Positions 59,690-64,000 of a stretch of 64,000 bases of DNA are shown one piece after another. The notes below the pieces were generated by a model. It saw nothing but the letters and a program-made list of their open reading frames with translations, made no database searches and had not been told where the DNA came from. This DNA is from Luidia sarsii (taxonomy: Eukaryota; Echinodermata; Asteroidea; Paxillosida; Luidiidae). The stretch is from NCBI GenBank assembly GCA_949987565.1, contig OX465112.1, forward strand, positions 1,494,259-1,558,258, written 5' to 3'. A program made the translations under genes and the position numbers. Positions within the stretch are counted from its first letter, which is position 1, and each line of letters opens with the position of its first letter.

Positions 59690-62600
59690 CCCTGGCTCGG
59701 GCTTTGGCTCTGGCTCTGGCCCTGGCTCTGGCTCTGGCTCTGGCTCTGGCCCTGACCCTGGCTCTGACCCTGGCTCTGGCTCTGGCTCTGACTCTGGCCC
59801 TGGCTCTGGCTCTGGCTCTGGCTCTGGCCCTGGCCCTGGCCCTGGCTGTGGCTGTGGCTCTGGCCCTGGCCCTAACCCAGGCCCTGGCTCTGGCCCTGGC
59901 TCTGGCCCTGGCTCTGGCTCTGGCCCTGGCTGTGGCTGTGGCTGTGGCTCTGGCCCTGGCCCTAACCCAGGCCCTGGCTCTGGCCCTGGGTCTGGCTCTG
60001 GCTCTGGCCCTGGCCCTGGGTCTGGAATGATCAAGGGGCTTGATTCAGCATTGATACTCTCTCTCTCTCTGTTGTGTCTCCTTGCAGTGAGAGCTTTGTG
60101 GCCAAGTGGAGCAGTCAAGGCATCCCAAGGGATATCAGTCTACTGTACAGCCTCAAGGCCATCTTCACGGTAAGGCAAGGTGGTGCCTCTCCGCCAAGCT
60201 ACAAAAGCAATGAGGCTCTTGTGGACCACAGTACCATCTTCGCACGACACAAAGCAAGGTCTCCCCTGCTTATTAAACTACTCAGTGTCATAAATTACAT
60301 ATTGGAAACTACTCCATAGCCACACTGTCATCCCATTTCTCCCTAAACACGTTCATTCCACACTGGAGTTTGATGGGCATGCGTAGGGGTGGGTTGGGCT
60401 ATGCAGGCATGCAACTTTTCTGCAGATCCGCGGATTTCCGCGGTTTTTGTAATTTGACTGTAAAAAAAATAAAATCCTTTAAAAAAAAGGAAAAAAATAA
60501 AGGATATTTCTTCTCCCCTAACTATTATTTAAAACGCATGCTGAGATCAGTTTACTTTCCATTCTGTGTAAATAAAACTTTTCTGGTTGTATGCCTTGAA
60601 AATAGGTTAAAATCTGTCACTCAGCTTAAAGTCATAAGTGGTCAAAAACTGCTCAGAATGCACCACAGAGAATCCAACATTTTCGGGAGGGCTTCGTGTT
60701 TTGCGCTCACAGTTTCATTCGGAGATTTTCCTCTTTTTTTTTTACAATTCAACAGTTGCATGCCTGGCTATGTTTGAGATGTTACAGTAGCAGGGTGATT
60801 GAATAATGGGTTGTGAGCCATGACAGCTTCGCTGTTCTAATTTTTCTTGTTTGGGATTGCTTTCCTCCCCCCCCCCTCCTCAGAACCTGGGTGCTAAGGA
60901 CCTGCAGAGGGAGAAGGTGTTTCTGGTCTGTCAGATCATCAGACTAGGTGAGATTGATGGAAGGAATGTGATGTGGAAAGTTGTGCGGGCACACCGCGTA
61001 CCTCCTCTCTTTGTAGAAGGAGTATGGCCTCTGAGAAGAGCCGGTATGTTGTACGGTTCGGAGAGGGTGTGCTCTGTCCGTCCTCTGAAGACGGCCAGGT
61101 AGATTGGTCAAACTCTCTTAGGTACTCTCTTGGAATCCCTAGCTGGACCTGCATTCCAGCGGGTTTCCCGTGACCCGCAATGAAGTCTAAAGGGGAATGA
61201 AACCCAATGAAAAAATGTTGGCTTATCTGATTGGGTGTTAAACACAACCTACAATTACCTATGTGCTACTCACCTACGAGTTTCATAAAGAAGGACAAAT
61301 TGTGGAATTGAGATTTTTGGCTTGGAAATACACAGGTATTACTGTGTAGATTACCCTGTGATTCCTGTTATTTTTAGCAGAAGTATTTAGTGGAAGGTTT
61401 GCAGTGACACCATCTATATGTCTTCTCTTTCAAGAAGTATGGCTCTGAAAAGAGCCGGTTCTTTTCAGAGCCATACTTCTATAAAGAGAAGACATATACA
61501 TGGTGTCACCGCAAACCTTCCACTATAGTTTTTCCACCATGCAAACCTTTCAGTTTTATCTAGCAGAAGTATTCCTAATTTCCTTTAAGATAGGCGGGCA
61601 GTTATGCTCCAATTTTTTGTTAGAATAATGTTTCCATCCCAGCGGGACTTCCATTGCAGCAGGTTTTCCCTTGACCCGCAATGGAGTTTGATTGTTTGTT
61701 CGTGGTCATTTGCTCCCCAGGCAAGATGGAGCTGAAGGATGGGGACAACAGCAAGAAGTACACCACGGGCCTGAGGCGTCCCTTTGGCGTCTGCGCCATG
61801 TTCATCAGCGACATCCTCTCCGGCCGCATTGAGACGGACGAGGATAAGCAGCACTTTCTGCCCTTCCAGGCGTGAGTCCCAAGACGAGCAGGCCCACCCT
61901 CCCCCCTCCCCCTCCCCAGATCTGACATCGACCACCTCTCTCGACCTCACTGGAATACCTCGTCAAACTCGACTGTTAATTGATGATGCTAGCCTCATTG
62001 GCCAGAATCCCCTCATCTATCCAAAGAGCTCTTCAAACTCATTGATTAGATTACCTTATCAAAGTCAGCAATTAGATTTCAAAATAGGCTTATCTAATTT
62101 AGCCCTGAGCCTACCTGAAACAGAAAATTACTACAACTGTGTTTGGCGTGATTTGTAATTGTTTTTATTTGTTTTTTATTATTATTATTATTTAATATTT
62201 TTTAATTATATTTTTTTTCATTTCTTTTAATTATTTTTAATTATTTTTATTTATTTAAATTATTTAAATTATTTTAATTAATTTAATTATTTTTAATTAT
62301 TATTACCATTATCTTTTATTTATGTCAACCAGGTATCTCAAACTACTAATTTTTATTTGTTAAAACCCTAAAACCCTAAAAACCCTAAAAACCCTAAAAA
62401 CTCTGAGCCTACCTAAAACCCCCAAAACTGTGCTTGGTTTACAAAATCTGCATCGGGCGCCCTTTTTTAATTGCATCGGCTTCTGTGCGGGGCACCGTTG
62501 TCTGCAGGAGTACCGGTGAGGAGTCCCTGGACAGCCTGGTGCGCAAGGTGGTGACAGCCCGGGAGATCAACCACAAGGGTCAGGGCATATGGGTGGGGCT

Positions 62601-63300
62601 GAAGATGATGCCCGGAGATATCAAGCAGGTACCGTAGGCCCATCCAGAGACGCCTAAGCCCCCTCCCCACCCCTTAAGGAAAACGCCTTTTTTTTCGAAT
62701 AGATAGAATTCTTTATTGCTACAGACACGTCCTAGAATAATACGTCCTAGAATTCATGGTGACTGCCGCCAAAAAATACAATAAGACACATTGATTAAAA
62801 TTAATACACAGAAAAAAGTATGATTAACACACTACAAAATACGATCAAAGTGCAATTACAGTCAATACACTGATAAATGTTAGAGAAATTGATACACAGA
62901 TAAAGATTTGAACAATACATTATTAAAAAACAATAGAAATATATTTACAAGGTTACTTTAAAAAGTTAAAATGTCCGTTAAGAAAGCGAATTGCAATGTT
63001 CTTGCTTCTTCCCGCGCACTGTTGCACTATGGAATTCTCTACCTGCAATCTGCTTCCCACTTTCTTATAACTTGTCTGAATTCAAACGAAACATAAACAC
63101 TCATCTGTCTTCCTCCTGATCTTTCATTCTTCTTACTTTCGTTTAGCCCTCACCTTGATTGGCCTTATGGGGACCTTTCTTTTAAATTCTCATTGTCGGC
63201 ACCTTTTTTCTCATCAAGGTCTGGAAGGATTATCCCCACCTGATGGACAGCAGGACGGCCATCGCCAAAAAGATGGGCTTCCCCGAGGTCATCATGCCAG
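52550..63300 (+). CDS. DOCK1/2/5-type Rac guanine-nucleotide exchange factor, N-terminal part
   Basis: Thirteen coding exons: 52550-52592, 53840-53923, 55526-55566, 56665-56720, 56892-56991, 57675-57823, 58714-58846, 59279-59427, 60088-60169, 60884-60947, 61721-61871, 62508-62628, 63219-63300. All phases agree (1255 nt, about 418 residues, open at the right edge). The first four exons give the SH3 domain ([37 protein letters not shown]). The next exons match the DOCK N-terminal helical region ([20 protein letters not shown]), then [36 protein letters not shown] and [20 protein letters not shown]. The last exon ends [10 protein letters not shown], just before DHR-1. The sequence follows DOCK1/2/5 (DOCK-A, fly myoblast city, worm CED-5) rather than DOCK3/4. 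In that family the SH3 binds ELMO, DHR-1 binds phosphoinositides and DHR-2 activates Rac for cell migration, fusion and engulfment. DHR-1 and DHR-2 lie outside the window. Confidence 0.95.
53200..53420 (+). repeat. tRNA-derived SINE, family 1, tandem double head
   Basis: A first head (GGCTGGATAGCTCAGATGGT at about 53239, TAGAGCGCTGGTGTGCC) breaks off in the anticodon arm. A second full copy follows, beginning AAAGACTAGTTGACTATTGG, with box A at about 53318-53340, a CTGGT/ACCAG anticodon stem and box B GGTCTCGGGTTCAAGTCCCC. The tail is GTCAATGTTTTTTCTTTGCC. Lies in DOCK intron 1. Confidence 0.8.
53540..53776. mobile_element. Full inverted-repeat element carrying two histone-type stem-loops
   Basis: The left arm begins GTGGAAGGTTTGCGATGACA and the right arm ends ...TGTCTCTGCAAACCTTCCAC. 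The arms also share CTTCTCTTTCAAGAAGTGTG and ACTCAACATTTCGGGT in inverse orientation. Each arm holds a perfect GGCTCT-4 base loop-AGAGCC hairpin: 53595-53610 (loop GAAA on plus) and 53712-53727 (loop TTTC on plus). About 75 bases of centre separate the arms. No coding sequence. Confidence 0.88.
55085..55205 (+). repeat. Histone-stem-loop repeat family, single copy
   Basis: TTTGCATGGTGGTAGCACCA, TTTTGTGGTGACACCGTGGA, CGAAACGTTGAGTTACC then AGCTCTTTTCAGAGCC at 55165-55180 and ACACTCTGTCTC. The first stem base is mutated (G to A). DOCK intron 2. Confidence 0.8.
57119..57560 (+). repeat. ~32-bp tandem array built from the 'GATCC-AGGACC' repeat core
   Basis: About 13 units of TTTTGATCCTAGCAGGACCT then TTCTCAAAGACG, some with an extra TTCT. 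The unit is the central part of the dispersed foldback family (compare 3830-3850 and 58545-58570), so one insertion has turned into a local minisatellite. DOCK intron 5. Confidence 0.92.
58490..58625. repeat. Palindromic 'GATCC-AGGACC' MITE-like element
   Basis: TACTGACTAAAATTACCCAAATGC (in part), GTGGGCCTGACGTTTCGATC, CTAGCAGGACCTTTCTCAAA, GGCAGAG then TCTGCCTTTGAGAAAGGTGC, TGCTAGGATCAAAAC. This is the clearest view of the palindrome centre (GGCAGAGTCTCTGCC). DOCK intron 6. Confidence 0.88.
59080..59250 (+). repeat. Dispersed repeat G, copy in DOCK intron
   Basis: GGGATGTAAGACTTCCGTAA, ATTTCCGGAAATGG, an A/T-rich centre and CTGGTATCTCAAACCGCTC, as at 63470-63600. Confidence 0.8.
59625..60030. 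repeat. (GGCTCT)n hexanucleotide array, 400 bp
   Basis: GGCTCTGGCTCTGGCCCTGG units with an internal duplication of the CTGGCTGTGGCTGTGGCTCT / CCCTAACCCAGGCCCTGG block (about 59840-59890 and 59920-59975). It ends about 55 bases before the DOCK acceptor at 60086-60087. Ala/Leu and Gly/Ser/Pro frames are artefacts. Confidence 0.95.
60960..61095. repeat. Histone-stem-loop repeat family, diverged copy
   Basis: GGTACGCGGTGTGCC-type arm in inverse, then GTATGGCCTCTGAGAAGAGCC and GGTATGTTGTACGG. The stem-loop has one extra base and a mutated loop. Confidence 0.65.
61390..61523. mobile_element. Short head-to-head histone-stem-loop element
   Basis: GTGGAAGGTTTGCAGTGACA at the left and GGTGTCACCGCAAACCTTCC, AC at the right. 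The centre is GGCTCTGAAAAGAGCC (61441-61456) directly joined to GGTTCTTTTCAGAGCC (61457-61472). The whole 134 bp can fold as one hairpin. Flanks TA on both sides may be a target duplication. DOCK intron 10. Confidence 0.85.
62160..62330. repeat. AT-rich (TTATTTTTAATTA)n region
   Basis: Poly(T/A) low complexity between DOCK exons 11 and 12, followed by part of dispersed repeat G and a short AAACCCTAAA run (62364-62400). Confidence 0.85.
62990..63130 (+). mobile_element. LINE 3' fragment (second, CR1/L2-like)
   Basis: Encodes [18 protein letters not shown], then [14 protein letters not shown] and a stop. This is the conserved C-terminal FFPRT-x-x-WN-x-LP ... FK-x-x-L motif of CR1/L2-type reverse-transcriptase proteins, distinct from the fragment at 27.9 kb. 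It is 5'-truncated and lies in DOCK intron 12. Confidence 0.85.
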
Positions 63301-64000
63301 GTCAGAGGTCATAGATCGGCACCTTCTTGTTGCCACCAGACCCCAATAGTCGATAGCCAATTGCAAAACCTAGAAAGGCGACAGACAGTTGCCTAGCTGC
63401 CAACCAATGCTATTTTGGAAGAATAATTCCTCTTTTTTGTAAAAAGGTATCACTTTTTACAAGCTCTTGCAGGGATGTAAGACTTCCGTAAATTTCCGGA
63501 TTTCCGTTAATTGATTTTTTCCCAGAAATAAAAATAAAATAAAATAATATTTGTATTATTTTGTTATGTCAAACCGGTATCTCAAACTCTGTTAAAACCC
63601 TAAAATCTCAATGGCACCAGCACCCCTGCTGTGAATCTCGCAATCACATCTCTCGGTCGCGTAAGCGCTCACTCGCAGTCGCACAATTTATTGGCCTCGG
63701 TCATTTTCAGGAAATGACTTTTGTCGGTCACTCACATCCTTACTCTTGGCAACAGATTTTGATTTTTGGCTTGGAATGTACACATGGAATTACACATGTA
63801 TTCCTATGTAGTTATGCCTATGCCCCCCCATGCATTTCTCAAAGGCATATTCCTTCATATTACATACTACATATGTAGTTTGCTCTGTGATTCCTCTGTT
63901 TTTAGCAGAAGTATTCCTAATTTCCTTTAAGATTCCCTTAAGTTGCGCAGTTCCGGCGTCCAGTTCTTGCCGATGCCTTGATCTTCCCTCGGATAATTTT
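63301..64000. other. DOCK intron after exon 13, to the window edge
   Basis: Contains dispersed repeat G (63470-63745) and otherwise unassigned sequence. I see no exon continuing the protein (the family's next segment, D-V-R-N-D-I-Y-V-T-L-like, is not present), so the rest of the gene is to the right. Confidence 0.7.

Noticed and set aside
59131..60173. Ala/Leu and Gly/Ser/Pro frames of about 300 and 256 codons
   Set aside because: They are translations of the GGCTCT array in a DOCK intron. Only 59279-59427 and 60088-60169 are real coding exons there.
62364..62400. Telomere-like CCCTAAA repeats
   Set aside because: Only a few irregular AAACCCTAAA units in an A/T-rich repeat centre. The animal telomere repeat is TTAGGG and spacing here is not regular.

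Overview
The window is nuclear DNA from an animal, not a prokaryote. Its coding sequence is in short exons with GT..AG splice sites, separated by introns and intergenic DNA full of microsatellites, foldback (MITE-like) elements, tRNA-derived SINEs and LINE 3' ends. The protein matches are to conserved metazoan genes. The repeat style (much TACATG repeat, many small palindromic elements, GC-rich exons) suggests a marine invertebrate, perhaps an echinoderm or another invertebrate deuterostome. That placement is inference; I cannot fix the species.

Layout: 1 to about 15.5 kb is intergenic. It is mostly long purine/pyrimidine and CTG/GGCA-type simple repeats, plus a 658 bp inverted-repeat element at 2750-3407 with an internal 31-bp minisatellite. 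A plus-strand gene of the MAP6/SAXO (microtubule-stabilising) family lies at about 15.5-22.2 kb. Its splice sites are good, but its GC-rich exons contain several apparent frameshifts. A complete minus-strand TCERG1 (CA150) gene lies at 24437-44065. I can assign 18 coding exons, summing to 3387 nt (1128 codons plus stop), with three WW and six FF domains and every exon junction in phase. It is convergent with the MAP6-like gene. From 44.1 to 52.5 kb is an intergenic or 5'-noncoding stretch with foldback elements and TACATG repeats. A plus-strand DOCK1/2/5-type gene starts with ATG at 52550 and runs off the right edge. Thirteen coding exons (1255 nt, about 418 codons) cover the SH3 domain and the N-terminal DOCK region up to the start of DHR-1.

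The three genes are ordinary and functionally separate: microtubule binding, transcription elongation/splicing coupling, and Rac guanine-nucleotide exchange. The more unusual content is in the repeats. One dispersed inverted-repeat family carries a perfect copy of the replication-dependent histone mRNA 3' stem-loop in its arms, and some copies show compensatory stem changes. Many introns carry a long simple repeat just upstream of the 3' splice site, pyrimidine-rich on the sense strand in nearly every case. I found no convincing new multi-gene system.
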